The notes beneath the pieces were generated by a model. That model saw only the letters and a program-made list of their open reading frames with translations. It was not told where the DNA came from and searched no databases. A stretch of 64,000 bases of DNA from Frateuria_A sp051900415 (GTDB lineage: Bacteria > Pseudomonadota > Gammaproteobacteria > Xanthomonadales > Rhodanobacteraceae), in contig NZ_JBHZGL010000005.1 in NCBI RefSeq assembly GCF_051900415.1, forward strand, positions 62,001 to 126,000. The letters run 5' to 3'. The stretch's first letter is position 1, and the number at the start of each line of letters is the position of its first letter. A program made the translations under genes and the position numbers. Positions 53,640-63,979 of this stretch are shown here, in pieces.

Positions 53640-55290
53640 AGGCTGGGCGAGGGTCCGGGGTCGCGGTAATCCTCCCGCATGGGGAGCTTTGGTTGTCACT
53701 CTTGCGTGGTTTCCCCGCGACTGGGCTCGCCTGCGGCTGGCTTCCGGTCGCCTGCCGGCACTCGGGAGCTGAGGCAGGAAGAGAGCGAGGTTGTGCACGT
53801 TCACAGCGCGCTACTCCCTCTCCCCTCCGGGGAGAGGGCTGGGGTGAGGGGCCGGGGCTCGCGGGGATGCCCGCAGTAGCGCTGCCTTGCTTGTCGTTCT
53901 TGCGTGGCCTCCCCGCGACTGGGCTCGCCTGCCGCGGGCTTTCGATCGCCTGCCGGCCGCCCGCTAAGCACGGTGAGGGATAAGAGCTAGGCGCCTTCTC
54001 GCCTTGCTTGGTGGGTCGCTTGCTTTTAGAGGAGCTGCCGCCGCTTTACCGCGGGCGCTCGGGAGCTGAGGTAGGAAGAGCGCGCATGTGCACGTTCGCC
54101 GCGCGTTACTCCCTCTCCCCTCCGGGGAGAGGGCTGGAGTGAGGGGCCGGGGCTCGCGGGGATGCCCGCAGTAGCGCTGCCTTGCTTGTCGTTCTTGCGT
54201 GGCCTCCCCGCGACTGGGCTCGCCTGCCGCGGGCTTTCGATCGCCTGCCGGCGCTCGAGTCACTTTTCTTTGCTGGCCCAAAGAAAAGTAACCAAAAGAA
54301 ATGGCCTGCTAAGCACGGTGAGAGATAAGAGCTAGGTGCCGCCTCGCTTTGTTTGGTCAGTCGCTTGCTCTTAGAGGAGCTGCCGCCGCTATACCGCGGG
54401 CGCTCGGGAGTTGGGGCAAGGGTGGCTTTGCGGCGGCGTGGAATGGCTACCCATTTTGCCTTCAGAGCGGTCGTGGTTCGGGCGCGCCGGCATGAACTCT
54501 TGGCTCGACGGCAAACTGTTGGTTTCGCTTCATGATTGCGAGCCCTACGGGCAACCAAGGACGAATGTCCGCTTCGCGAGAGAGAGAGAGAGAGAGTCGC
54601 AAAACGCCGATACCAGCCAATCCGCCGGATGCCTCCCTGGCCTCAGCTCCCGAGCGCCCGCGGTATAGCGGCGGCAGCTCCTCTAAGAGCAAGAGGCCCA
54701 CCAAGCAAGGCGCACAGGCGCCTAGCTTTTTAGTCACCCCGTGCCTAGCTAGGCCATTTCTTTGGTTACTTTCTTTGGGCCAGCAAAGACAAGTGACCCG
54801 AGCGCCGGCAGGCGATCGGAAGCCCGCGGCAGGCGAGCCAAGTCGCGGAGAGGCCACGCAACGGCGACAACCAAAGCACCCTCCGGACGAAACATCCCCG
54901 CGAGCCCCGGCCCCTCACCCCAACCCTCTCCCCGGAGGGGAGAGGGAGCACAGTGCGGCGGACGTGCACAACCGCGCGCTCTTCCTGCCTCAGCTTCCGA
55001 GCGCCCGCGATATAGCGGCGGCAACTCCTCTAAGAGCAGGCGACTGACCAAGCAAGGTGAGGCGGCACTTGGCTCTTATCCTTCACCGGGCTTAGCAGGC
55101 CATTTCTTTGGTCACCTTCTTTGGGCCAGCAAAGAAAGTGAACCGAGCGCCGTCAGGCGATCGGAAGCCCGCCGCTGGCGAGCCCGGTCGCGGAGAGGCC
55201 ACGCAAGGGCGACAACCAAAGCAACCTCCGGACGAAACAGCCCCGCGATCCCCAGCCCCTCACCTCAACCCTGTGAAGGGGAGAGGAAGC
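53640..55290. repeat. Long composite palindrome, array 2 (1.65 kb)
   Basis: Between the phosphoesterase and mdtC stops. Family A hairpins occur at about 53815, 54113, 54912 and 55255 in opposite orientations; spacing between the last two is 343 bp. The middle palindrome (about 54110-54950) is an inverted counterpart of array 1: the segments near 54255-54890 match the complement of 45900-46510. Hairpins of CTTTGCTGGCCCAAAG type occur near 54270, 54770 and 55120. Frames across the array do not resemble proteins. Confidence 0.85.
54578..54596. repeat. (GA)9 dinucleotide tract
   Basis: A pure 19-nt GA run inside the centre of array 2. The corresponding centre of array 1 has only a short CTCTCGCGCTCGCG stretch, so the tract has expanded in this copy. 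Slipped-strand length variation is plausible. Confidence 0.95.
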
Positions 55291-55294
55291 CGGA

Positions 55295-58200
55295 TCAGGA
55301 GGCCTCGACCACCTCGCGCCGGCGACCCCCCGAGCGGAAAGCCCGCCAGCGCGCCGCCAGGCACGAGAAGATCACATACAAGGCCGGCGTGCTGAGCAGC
55401 GTCAGGCTCTGCGAGATCAAGAGCCCGCCGATCAACGCGATACCCAGCGGCCGCCGCAACTCCGACCCCTCGCCCAACCCGATCGCAATCGGCAACGCCG
55501 CCAGGATCGCCACCATCGTCGTCATCATGATCGGCCGGAAGCGCACGATGCACGCCTCCCGCACCGCATCGAGCGGCGCCTTGCCGTGCTCGCGCTCGGC
55601 CACCAGCGCAAAGTCGATCATCATGATCGCGTTCTTCTTGACGATTCCGATCAAAAGCACCAACGCGATCTGCGAAACCACCGACAGCTCCGTGCCGGTC
55701 AGCCACAACGCAAGCAGCGCACCGACGCCCGCCGCCGGCAGCGTCGAGAGGATGGTCACCGGGTGGATCAGGCTCTCATAGAGCATGCCCAGCACGATGT
55801 ACACCGTGAGGATCGCCGCCAGGATCAGCCATCCCATGCCGGTATGCGTCTCCATGAAGCGGCGGAAGTCTCCGCCTACGTTGAGGCGGATGTCGCCGGG
55901 CATGCGCATGCCGGCGACGGTGCGCTGGATGATCATCATCGCCTCGCCCATGCTCACCCCCGGCGCCAGGTTGAACGACAGATCCATCGTCGTGTACTGG
56001 TTCTCGTGCGAGATCTCCGAGGGAGCCAGGCCCGCTTCCTGGTGCGCCAGTGCGCCCAGCGGGATCATCCGGCCACTCTCCGAGCGTACGTAGATGCGGT
56101 CGATCGCCGCCGGCGTCGCCGTCTGCGCGGGTAGCGCGTTGATCACCACCTTGTACTGGTTGATGTCCGAGTAGATGGTCGAGACCTGACGCTGGCCGAA
56201 GGCGTTGTACAGCGCGCCGTCGATGGTGCCGATCGAGACGCCCAGCCGTGCGGCGGTGTCACGGTCGATCACGATGTTCTGGCGCAGCCCGGCCTCGTCG
56301 ATGTCGCTGCCGACGTCCTTGAGCTTGGGGTTCTTCTTCAGCTCGGCGACCAGCCGCGGCAGCCAGAGCTGCAGCTCGGCCACGTCGTTACCTTGCAACG
56401 ACACCTGATACTGCGCGCCCTGGCTGCCGCCACCACCGCCGCTGGGGAGATCCTGGATCGGACGCAGGCGCAGATCGAGGTCGGGGTAGCGGTCGGCCTT
56501 GGCCGACAGGCGCGCCAGCACCGCGAAGGTATCGTCGGTGCGGCCCTCGTCGCGGGTCTTCAACTCGATGTTGAACGAGCCACTCGTGCCCTGCCGACTG
56601 GTACCCAGGCGCGAGCCGACCGCCTTGACGTCCGGATCGGCCAGCAGCATTTCGGTCAGTCCGCGCTGGCGGTCCATCGCGTCCTGGAAGGACACCGTCG
56701 CGCTGGCGGTCGCGCGGCCCCAGATCAGGCCGGTGTCCTGGCGCGGGAACAGCCCCGACTGCACCAGTCCGAACAGGAAGTAGGTGGCCACGATCAGCAC
56801 AAGCGGCGTCAGCGACAAGGCCAGCGCGTGGCGCAGCGCGAAGTCCAGCGAACGGGTGTAGATGCGCAGCATGCCTGCGTGAAAGCCGTCCAGCGCGCGC
56901 CCCATGCGGGAGGGCTTTGCCACACCGTGGCCGCGCAGGAACAACGCGCACAGGGACGGCGTCAGGGTTAGCGAAATCAATGCGGACATCGCGATCGCTG
57001 CCACCAGCGTCATGGTGAACTCGTGCATGAACATGCCGGTGATACCCGGCGCGAACAGCAGCGGAATGAACACCGCGATCAACGAGGCGGTTATCGAGAC
57101 GACGGTGAAACCGATCTCGCGCGTGCCCATCAGCGCAGCGTCCATCCGGGACATGCCGCTGTCGATGTGCCGGATCACGTTCTCGATCACCACGATGGCG
57201 TCGTCGACCACGAAGCCGATGGCAATCACCAGCGCCAGCAGGGTGAGGTTGTTGAGCGTGTAGCCGAGCGTGTACATCACCACGAAGGCGCCAGCGAGCG
57301 AAAGGGGCACGGTGAGCGCGGCAATCAGCGTGGGCGCGAGTCGGCGCAGAAACAGCGCCATGGTCAGCACCACCATCGCCAACGAGATGAGCAGTGTGGC
57401 CTGCACCTCGTGCAACGAGGCGCGGATGGTCGGCGTGCCATCGAAGTACGGCGTCAAGGCGGTGCCGGGCGAGAGGTAGGCGCGCAGCGCGGGTACCTGG
57501 TCCTTGACCGCGTCCACCGTGGCGATGACGTTGGCGTCGGCCTTCTTGTAGACGTACATCAGCACCGCCGGCTTGCCCTGGAACCAGGCCGCCTGGTAGG
57601 CGTCCTGCTGGCCGGCGTAGACGTGCGCCACGTCCGAGAGGCGGATCGGCACGCCGTTGCGCACCGCGATGATCAGCTTCGCGAAGTCGTCGGCGGTGTG
57701 CAGCTGGTCGTTGGCGGTGACCGCCATGGTGGTGATGCCGTTGGACAGGAAGCCCTGCGGCGAGGTGACGTTGGCCGCAATCAGCGCGTTGCGCAACTGG
57801 TCGGGCGTGAGCGCCATCGCGCTGAGCGCGTGCAGGTCCACATCCACGCGGATCGCCGGCGTGGCGGCGCCGGCGATCTCCACCGAGGACACGCCCGGCA
57901 ACTGGCGCAGCCGCTGCGCCAGTAGGGTGTCGGCCACGTTGTACAGGTCCGCGGCCGACTGCGTGTCGGAGGTCAGCGCGAAGGCGATCACCGGATCGTC
58001 GTTGGGATTGGCCTTCTGGTAGCTGGGCGGGCTGTTGAGCCCGGCCGGCAGGTCGGGTGCGGCCGCGTTGATCGCCGCCTGCACATCGCGCGCGGCGGCG
58101 TCCAGATCGGTGCCGCCGCGGAACATCATGAAGACGAACGTGCTGCCCTCGGAACTCCGCGAACGCATGCTGTCGATGCCAGGCACCTGTCCCAGGTGGC

Positions 58201-58405
58201 GCTCCAGCGGCGCGGCCACCGTCGAAGCCATGGTGCTGGCATCGGCGCCGGCCTGCTGCGCCTGCACGAAGATCACCGGAAACTGCATCTGCGGCAGCGC
58301 CGACACACCCAGGAGCGCGTAGCAGATCAGCCCTGCCAGCAACACGCCCATGGCCAGCAGCGAGGTACCGATCGGGCGGCGGATGAAGGGACCGGATAGG
58401 TTCAT
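55295..58405 (-). CDS. mdtC: RND multidrug efflux permease, MdtC-like
   Basis: Inner-membrane proton-driven drug exporter, 1036 aa, twelve membrane spans with two large periplasmic loops. N-terminal FIRRPIGTSLLAMGVLLAG, transport motif FVVDDAIVVIENVIRHID, and two-loop repeat are typical. In MdtABC/MuxABC systems two different permeases form a heterotrimer with the same adaptor. Separated from mdtB by 740 bp of repeat DNA. Stop is next to the end of array 2. Confidence 0.95.
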   Translation of the reverse strand: MNLSGPFIRRPIGTSLLAMGVLLAGLICYALLGVSALPQMQFPVIFVQAQQAGADASTMASTVAAPLERHLGQVPGIDSMRSRSSEGSTFVFMMFRGGTDLDAAARDVQAAINAAAPDLPAGLNSPPSYQKANPNDDPVIAFALTSDTQSAADLYNVADTLLAQRLRQLPGVSSVEIAGAATPAIRVDVDLHALSAMALTPDQLRNALIAANVTSPQGFLSNGITTMAVTANDQLHTADDFAKLIIAVRNGVPIRLSDVAHVYAGQQDAYQAAWFQGKPAVLMYVYKKADANVIATVDAVKDQVPALRAYLSPGTALTPYFDGTPTIRASLHEVQATLLISLAMVVLTMALFLRRLAPTLIAALTVPLSLAGAFVVMYTLGYTLNNLTLLALVIAIGFVVDDAIVVIENVIRHIDSGMSRMDAALMGTREIGFTVVSITASLIAVFIPLLFAPGITGMFMHEFTMTLVAAIAMSALISLTLTPSLCALFLRGHGVAKPSRMGRALDGFHAGMLRIYTRSLDFALRHALALSLTPLVLIVATYFLFGLVQSGLFPRQDTGLIWGRATASATVSFQDAMDRQRGLTEMLLADPDVKAVGSRLGTSRQGTSGSFNIELKTRDEGRTDDTFAVLARLSAKADRYPDLDLRLRPIQDLPSGGGGGSQGAQYQVSLQGNDVAELQLWLPRLVAELKKNPKLKDVGSDIDEAGLRQNIVIDRDTAARLGVSIGTIDGALYNAFGQRQVSTIYSDINQYKVVINALPAQTATPAAIDRIYVRSESGRMIPLGALAHQEAGLAPSEISHENQYTTMDLSFNLAPGVSMGEAMMIIQRTVAGMRMPGDIRLNVGGDFRRFMETHTGMGWLILAAILTVYIVLGMLYESLIHPVTILSTLPAAGVGALLALWLTGTELSVVSQIALVLLIGIVKKNAIMMIDFALVAEREHGKAPLDAVREACIVRFRPIMMTTMVAILAALPIAIGLGEGSELRRPLGIALIGGLLISQSLTLLSTPALYVIFSCLAARWRAFRSGGRRREVVEAS

Positions 58406-58529
58406 GCGGTGGCGGGGAAGAACGAGGCAAAGAGAGGGAGGATACGCGGCATCGCCGTGCTAACGCGCGTCCGGCCAATCGGTTGATCCGCGCGACGCAT
58501 CCGAATGCCGTCAGACGTGAGGGACAAGC

Positions 58530-59135
58530 GACTCGCCTCCCCGCGAGCCCCAGCCCCTCACCCAGCTCCCTCCACGGATGGAGAGGGCGCCAGGTACGGC
58601 GCTCGTGCACCCAACGTGTCAGTCCTCTCGCCTCAGCTCCGAGCGCCCGCGGTAAAGCGGTGGCAGCTCCTCCAAGCGCCGGCAGCATCGGAAGCCCGCC
58701 GCAGGCAGGCCAAGTCGCGCAGAGGCATTCGCAGGCATTCCCGCGAGCCCCGGCCCCTCACCCCAACCCTCTCCCCGCAGGGGAGAGGGAGCCAAGTGCG
58801 GCGCTCCAGCATCCACGCGCAAGTCCTCTTGCCTCAGCTCCCGAGCGCCCGCGGTAAATCGGCGCAGCTCCTCTAAGAGCAGGCGACTGACCAAGCAAGG
58901 CGCTGTGGCACCTGGCTCTTATCCCTCACCGGGCTTGGCAGGCCATTTCTTTGGTTACTTTTCTTTGGCCAGCAAAGAAGGTAACCCGAGCGCCGGCAGG
59001 CGATCGGAAGCCCGCGGCAGGCGAGCCCAGTCGCGGGGAGGCTCCGCATGAGCGACAACCAAAGCAACCTCGGGACGAACAGCCCCGCGAGCCCCAGCCC
59101 CTCACCCCAGCCCTCTCCCCCGGAGGGGAGGGGGC
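58530..59135. repeat. Repeat array 3 between mdtB and mdtC
   Basis: Three family A hairpins (about 58555, 58757 and 59100); the last two are about 344 bp apart, the same period as in array 2. Between them are the GAGCTCCTCTAAGAGC block (near 58866), a CTTTGGCCAGCAAAG hairpin (near 58965) and the CGCCGGCAGGCGATCGG block. All in one orientation, no palindrome centre. The region 58406-59145 has no protein. Confidence 0.85.
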
Positions 59136-59145
59136 GCTCGAAGCG

Positions 59146-62100
59146 TCACACCGCGCGGGCGTCGGCCTCGGCGCGCTCCAGTGCCCGGCGCTCGCGGCGC
59201 AGCCGCAGCCAGTCGGAGAAGCGCTCCATGTAGAGGTAGATCACCGGCGTTGTGTACAGCGTCACCAGCTGCGACAACAGCAGGCCACCCACGATCGACA
59301 CGCCCAACGGCCGCCGCAACTCCGCGCCGATGCCATTGCCCAGCGCCAACGGCAGCGCACCCAGCATGGCCGCGGCGGTCGTCATCATGATCGGCCGGAA
59401 GCGCAGCAGGCACGCGCGCCGGATCGCCTCACGCGCATTCAGTCCATCGCGCTGCGCCTCGATCGCGAAGTCGATCATCATGATCGCGTTCTTCTTGACG
59501 ATGCCGATCAAGAGCACGATGCCCACGATGCCGTCCACCGACAGGCTCATGCCGCACAGGATCAGCGCCAGCAGCGCACCCACACCCGCCGGCGGCAGCG
59601 TCGAGATGATCGTCAGCGGATGGATGTAGCTCTCGTACAACACGCCCAGCACGATATAGATCACCACGATCGCGGCCAGCAGCAACAGCACCTCGTCGCC
59701 GATCGAGGCGTTGAATTCGGCCGCCTTGCCGATGAACTGCCCGCGCACCTGCGGCGGGAAGTCCAGCTGCGCCTCGACCTCGTGGATCGCATCGACCGCC
59801 TGCGACAGTGAGTAGCCCGGCGCCAGGTTGAACGACACCGTCACCGCCGGCAGCTGCTGCTGATGGCTGACCACCAGCGGCGCGCTGGTGACTTCGGCCG
59901 TGGCCAGCGAGGCGATCGGGATGGTGCCGCCGCCACCGACCTGGAAGCCGACGTTGCCGGTGTTGCCGATCCCTGAGGGTGTCGCCGAGTTGGCCGAGGT
60001 CAGCTGGCCAAAACTGGTCGCGGTGGAACCGGTCAGCGCGCCCGAGCCGTTGCCGCGCACGGTGAGCTTGTTGAGCAGGTCGCGACTGGAGCGGAACTCC
60101 GGCGCCACCTCCAGCACCACGCGGTACTGGTTGAGCTGGGTGAAGATGGTTGAGATCTGGCGCTGGCCGAAGGCGTCGTACAACGTGTCGTCGATGGTCT
60201 GCACCGGCACGCCCAGGCGGCTGGCCTTCTCGCGGTCGATGGTGAGCTTGAGCGCGTTGCCCTGGTTGGCAAGGTTGTTGTCCACGTCGGCGAGCTCCGG
60301 CCGCTGGCGCAATGCCTGCGTCATCTGCTCGGCGCGCTTGGCCAGATCCGCCGAGTTCACCTCCGACAGCGAGTACTGGTACTCGGTCGCGGCGACGCGA
60401 CTGTCCAGCGTCACGTCCTGCACCGGTTTCAGGTACAGCGCCACGCCAGGGATGTTGGCTACCGTGTTCTGCAGGCGCGGCATCACCTCCTCCAGGCCGC
60501 CGCGGTCGCCGCGGTCCTTGAGCACGATCGAAAGCTGGCCCTGGTTGAGCGTGGGGTTGATGGTGCCCGCGCCAATGAACGCCGCCACGCCGGACACGGC
60601 CGGATCGGCGCGCAGCGCCTCGGCCACCGCCTTGGTGCGCTGCTCCATCTGCGGGAAGGCGACGTTCTCGTCGGCCTGCACCACGCCGGTGACCAGGCCA
60701 GTGTCCTGCTCGGGCAGCAGGCCCTTGGGGATTACGACGTAGAGGATGATCGTGAGCACCACGGTGGCTGCGGCCACGATCATGGTCAGGCGGCGGTGGT
60801 CGAGCACCCAGTCCAGCGTGCGGCCGTAGAAGTCGACCGTGCGCAGCCACACGCCGCGCTTGCCGGCGGCGGCATGGCGCTCGTGCGCGTCGTCGCCTTC
60901 CGGAAGCTGGTCGGGCTTCAGGAGATAGGCGCACATCATCGGCGTCAGCGTCAGCGACACGAGCATCGAGATCGCCACCGCGATGGTCAGAACCCAGGCG
61001 AACTCGTGGAACAGGCGGCCGGTGACGCCCGGCATCAAGAGCAGCGGCAGGAACACCGCGATCAGCGAAACGGTCAGCGACAGCACCGTGAAGCCGATTT
61101 CCTTCGCGCCAATCTCCGCGGCCTCCTTGCCGCTCTTGCCCTGCTCGATGTAACGCACGATGTTCTCGATCATCACGATCGCATCGTCGACCACGAAGCC
61201 GGTGGCCACGGTCAGCGCCATCAGTGAGAGGTTGTCCAGCGACATCCCGGTGAACGCCATCACGCCGAAGGTACCCATCAGCGACAGCGGCACCGCGATC
61301 GACGGAATGATGGTCGCCCACAACCTGCGCAGGAACACGAAGATCACCGCGACCACCAGGCAGATGGTCAGCAGCAGGGTCAACTCCACGTCGTGCACCG
61401 AGGCGCGGATGGTCACCGTGCGGTCGGCGAACACGTCCAGGTGCACGTCGGCCGGCAGCACCGCCTGCAGCGAGGGCAGCACGGCGCGGATCTGCTCGAC
61501 CGTCTGCACGATGTTGGCGCCAGGCTGGCGGCGGATGTCCAGCAGCACCGCCGGCTTGCCGTTGGCCCAGGCCGCAAGCTGGTCGTTCTCGACGCCATCG
61601 ACGACGCGTGCGACGTCCTTCAGGCGGACCGGCGCGCCGTCCTTGTAGCTGATGATGGTCTGCGCGTAGGCGGCCGCATCGGCGAGCTGGTCGTTGGTGC
61701 CGATCGAGTAGCTTTGCGTGGCGCCGTTCAAGGTGCCCTTGGGCGCGTTGACGTTGGCCGCCTGCAGTGCAGCGCGCACGTCTTCCAGCGTCAGCCCCAG
61801 GTTGGAAAGCTGCGAGGGATTGACCTGCACGCGCACGGCCGGACGCACATTGCCGGCGATCGACACCAGGCCCACGCCCTGCACCTGCGAGAGCTTCTGG
61901 GCGATGATCGAATCGGCCAGGTCGTTCACCTCGCGCAGCTGGCGGCTCTCGGAGGTGAGCATCAGCGTGAGGATCGGCGCATCGGCCGGGTTCACGCGGT
62001 TGTAGACCGGCGGGTACGGCAGGTTGTTGGGCAGCGTGCCCTTGGCCGAACTGATCGCCGCCTGCACGTCCTGCGCGGCGATGTCGATGTCCCGGTCCAT

Positions 62101-62388
62101 GTTGAACTGCAGGATGATCGTCGACAGGCCCGCGGACGAATCCGAGCTCATCATCGACAGGCCCGAGATCTGGCCCAGCTGGCGCTCCAGCGGCGTGGTC
62201 ACCAGCGCCGCCATGGTGGTCGCGCTGGCGCCCGGGTACTGCGTGGTCACCACCAGGCTCGGTGCGTCGATTTCCGGCAACGCGGACACCGGCAGCTGCC
62301 GATAGCCGAGCACGCCCAGCAGCAGCACCGCCACCATCAGCAGCGAGGTGGCGATCGGGCGGCGGATGAAGAGGGTGGAAAAGCCCAT
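59146..62388 (-). CDS. mdtB: RND multidrug efflux permease, MdtB-like
   Basis: 1080 aa, slightly longer than E. coli MdtB (1040). N-terminal FIRRPIATSLLMVAVLLLGV, transmembrane proton-relay Asp pair in GFVVDDAIVMIENIVRYIEQ, RND repeat halves. A Ser/Thr/Gly-rich insertion (NGSGALTGSTATSFGQLTSA and NSATPSGIGNTGNVGFQVGG) lies in the second periplasmic half. ATG 62388 gives the standard start; AGG lies 9 bp upstream. Downstream of mdtA by 155 bp with a palindrome. Confidence 0.95.
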   Translation of the reverse strand: MGFSTLFIRRPIATSLLMVAVLLLGVLGYRQLPVSALPEIDAPSLVVTTQYPGASATTMAALVTTPLERQLGQISGLSMMSSDSSAGLSTIILQFNMDRDIDIAAQDVQAAISSAKGTLPNNLPYPPVYNRVNPADAPILTLMLTSESRQLREVNDLADSIIAQKLSQVQGVGLVSIAGNVRPAVRVQVNPSQLSNLGLTLEDVRAALQAANVNAPKGTLNGATQSYSIGTNDQLADAAAYAQTIISYKDGAPVRLKDVARVVDGVENDQLAAWANGKPAVLLDIRRQPGANIVQTVEQIRAVLPSLQAVLPADVHLDVFADRTVTIRASVHDVELTLLLTICLVVAVIFVFLRRLWATIIPSIAVPLSLMGTFGVMAFTGMSLDNLSLMALTVATGFVVDDAIVMIENIVRYIEQGKSGKEAAEIGAKEIGFTVLSLTVSLIAVFLPLLLMPGVTGRLFHEFAWVLTIAVAISMLVSLTLTPMMCAYLLKPDQLPEGDDAHERHAAAGKRGVWLRTVDFYGRTLDWVLDHRRLTMIVAAATVVLTIILYVVIPKGLLPEQDTGLVTGVVQADENVAFPQMEQRTKAVAEALRADPAVSGVAAFIGAGTINPTLNQGQLSIVLKDRGDRGGLEEVMPRLQNTVANIPGVALYLKPVQDVTLDSRVAATEYQYSLSEVNSADLAKRAEQMTQALRQRPELADVDNNLANQGNALKLTIDREKASRLGVPVQTIDDTLYDAFGQRQISTIFTQLNQYRVVLEVAPEFRSSRDLLNKLTVRGNGSGALTGSTATSFGQLTSANSATPSGIGNTGNVGFQVGGGGTIPIASLATAEVTSAPLVVSHQQQLPAVTVSFNLAPGYSLSQAVDAIHEVEAQLDFPPQVRGQFIGKAAEFNASIGDEVLLLLAAIVVIYIVLGVLYESYIHPLTIISTLPPAGVGALLALILCGMSLSVDGIVGIVLLIGIVKKNAIMMIDFAIEAQRDGLNAREAIRRACLLRFRPIMMTTAAAMLGALPLALGNGIGAELRRPLGVSIVGGLLLSQLVTLYTTPVIYLYMERFSDWLRLRRERRALERAEADARAV

Positions 62389-62430
62389 GAATGTGAACCT
62401 TTGATGCGGCTTCATGCCGCGTGATGTGTC

Positions 62431-62535
62431 ACTCCCTCCCCCGCGTGCAGGGGAGGGTCGGGGAAGGGTTCCACACGCTGCGGCAAGTTCCGCCTACCCC
62501 CTCCCAGCCTCCCCCTGCGAGCAGGGGGAGGCACC
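62431..62535. repeat. Palindromes between mdtA and mdtB
   Basis: Short hairpins CTCCCTCCCCCGCGTGCAGG-type (62431-62458) and CCTCCCCCTGCGAGCAGGGG (62507-62530), a variant of the CTCCC/GGGAG elements elsewhere in the window. They fill most of the 155-bp gap between mdtA and mdtB. Confidence 0.75.
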
Positions 62536-62543
62536 GGAAGCCA

Positions 62544-63767
62544 TCAGTGCCCGCGGCGACCGCCGCCATTCTTTTTGGCCTTCTCCAGCTCTTCCTTGGT
62601 CGGCGCCGGTGGCACTTCGCCGGGCTTGAGCGGATTGACCTTGCTGCCGGGCTTGAGGCGGAACTGGCCTTCGGTGACCACCTTCTGGCCCTGGGTCAGC
62701 CCGCTGGCGATCATCACCGCGCTGTCGCCCACTTCCTGCGCGACCTGCACCGGCTGCATCTTGACCGTGTTGTCCTGCTGCAGCAGGTAGACGTAATCCC
62801 CGTCGGGCCCGCGCTGCACCGCCTGCGCGGGGATCACCAGGCCGCCGCCGACGGTGCGCACCTTCAGCCGCACATTGACGAACTGGCCGGGCCACAACTC
62901 GTTCTTCTGGTTCGGGAATTCCGACTTCAGACGGAACGTGCCGGTGCTGGCATCGATCTGGTTGTCGATCACCTTGAGCACGCCGCCATCGGCGATCACG
63001 TGCGCATCGCCGCGATCGAGCGCGGCCACGGACAGTTCGCCCTCGCCCATCGCGGCCTGGCGCACCATGTCCAGGTTCTGCTCGGGCAGGTTGAACATCA
63101 CGTTGATCGGGTGCAGCTGGGTCAGTGTGACGATGGTGCTGGTGGTGGTGACCACGTTGCCCGGGTCGACCCCGCGGATGCCGGCCAGGCCATCGATCGG
63201 CGAGACCACCTTGGTGTAGCCCAGCTGCACTTCGGCGTCGCGGATCTGCGCCTGGTCGGAGGCGAGGGTGGCTTCGAGCTGGCGCACGGTGTTGTGCAGT
63301 GCGTCCAGGTCCTGCTTGGCGATGTAGCCCTTCGGGCCCAGCTCCTGGCTGCGCGAGTAATTGGCCTTGGCGGTGGCCAGCTGCGCCTGGTCCTGGTGGA
63401 GCCGCGCCACGGCCTGGTCATACGTTGCCTGGAAGGTACGCGGATCGATCAGCGCCAGCACCTGGCCCTTCTTCACCGGCTGGCCCTCGGTGAACTCCAG
63501 GCTGATCAGGCGGCCGCTCACCTGCGGGCTGATCGCCACCGTGTTGAGCGCCTGCACCGTGCCCAGCGCCGTGAGGTACACCGGTACGTCCTGGCGCGCC
63601 ACCGGCACCACGGTGACCGGCACCGGCGGTTGCTGGCCTTCTTTTCCCTGGCCCTGGGCATTGGCCTGCCCTGGCTGACCGCCCGGCTTGTGCATCAGGC
63701 GCAGACCCACGAAGGCCAGCACCAGCACCACCACCACGATCAGCGCGATCTTCCAAAAACGCGACAT
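62544..63767 (-). CDS. mdtA: RND efflux periplasmic adaptor, MdtA-like
   Basis: 407 aa. N-terminal membrane anchor (residues 7-25), Gln/Gly-rich linker, alpha-hairpin coiled coil (about 125-190) and barrel domains; signatures GTVQALNTVAISPQVSGRL, LGYTKVVSPIDGLAGIRG and IPAQAVQRGPDGDYVYLL. It links MdtBC to a TolC-type channel not encoded here. The C-terminus is Lys/Gly/Arg-rich (EELEKAKKNGGGRRGH). GGGAG precedes ATG 63767 by 8 bp. First gene of the mdtABC operon. Confidence 0.94.
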   Translation of the reverse strand: MSRFWKIALIVVVVLVLAFVGLRLMHKPGGQPGQANAQGQGKEGQQPPVPVTVVPVARQDVPVYLTALGTVQALNTVAISPQVSGRLISLEFTEGQPVKKGQVLALIDPRTFQATYDQAVARLHQDQAQLATAKANYSRSQELGPKGYIAKQDLDALHNTVRQLEATLASDQAQIRDAEVQLGYTKVVSPIDGLAGIRGVDPGNVVTTTSTIVTLTQLHPINVMFNLPEQNLDMVRQAAMGEGELSVAALDRGDAHVIADGGVLKVIDNQIDASTGTFRLKSEFPNQKNELWPGQFVNVRLKVRTVGGGLVIPAQAVQRGPDGDYVYLLQQDNTVKMQPVQVAQEVGDSAVMIASGLTQGQKVVTEGQFRLKPGSKVNPLKPGEVPPAPTKEELEKAKKNGGGRRGH

Positions 63768-63973
63768 TGATAAAGCTCCCGGATGTTGTCGAACCCCTGC
63801 AGGCTGCACGGCGCGCAGCCAGGGCCGACCCTGTGAAAAGCATAGGGTTACAGCAACGGCCTTGGACAATGCCAGTTGACAGGGGTGCCCCATGACCGAT
63901 GACACGTGACCGGCGGCGCTCTGCCGTCGATCGCATCGCGGGTCCGGCCTGAACCTTACCGCGCGCTTTGATC

Positions 63974-63979
63974 TATAAT
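63974..63979 (+). promoter_or_regulatory. -10 element (TATAAT) at right edge
   Basis: A consensus TATAAT reads outward toward the right end, 207 bp from the mdtA start, with no strong -35 at 17 bp. It probably drives a gene beyond the window. The rest of 63768-63970 shows no feature. Confidence 0.45.

Noticed and set aside
53964..55133. Frames such as those giving VTRAPAGDRKPAAGEPSRGE in arrays 1-3
   Set aside because: The same peptide recurs because the DNA repeats; both strands and several frames stay open and none has a start context or a known domain.
53640..55290. Insertion sequence or transposon
   Set aside because: No transposase gene and no clear terminal repeats with target duplications; only hairpin modules.
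45741..59135. CRISPR array
   Set aside because: Repeat units are hundreds of bp long, palindromic and without unique spacers; no cas genes.
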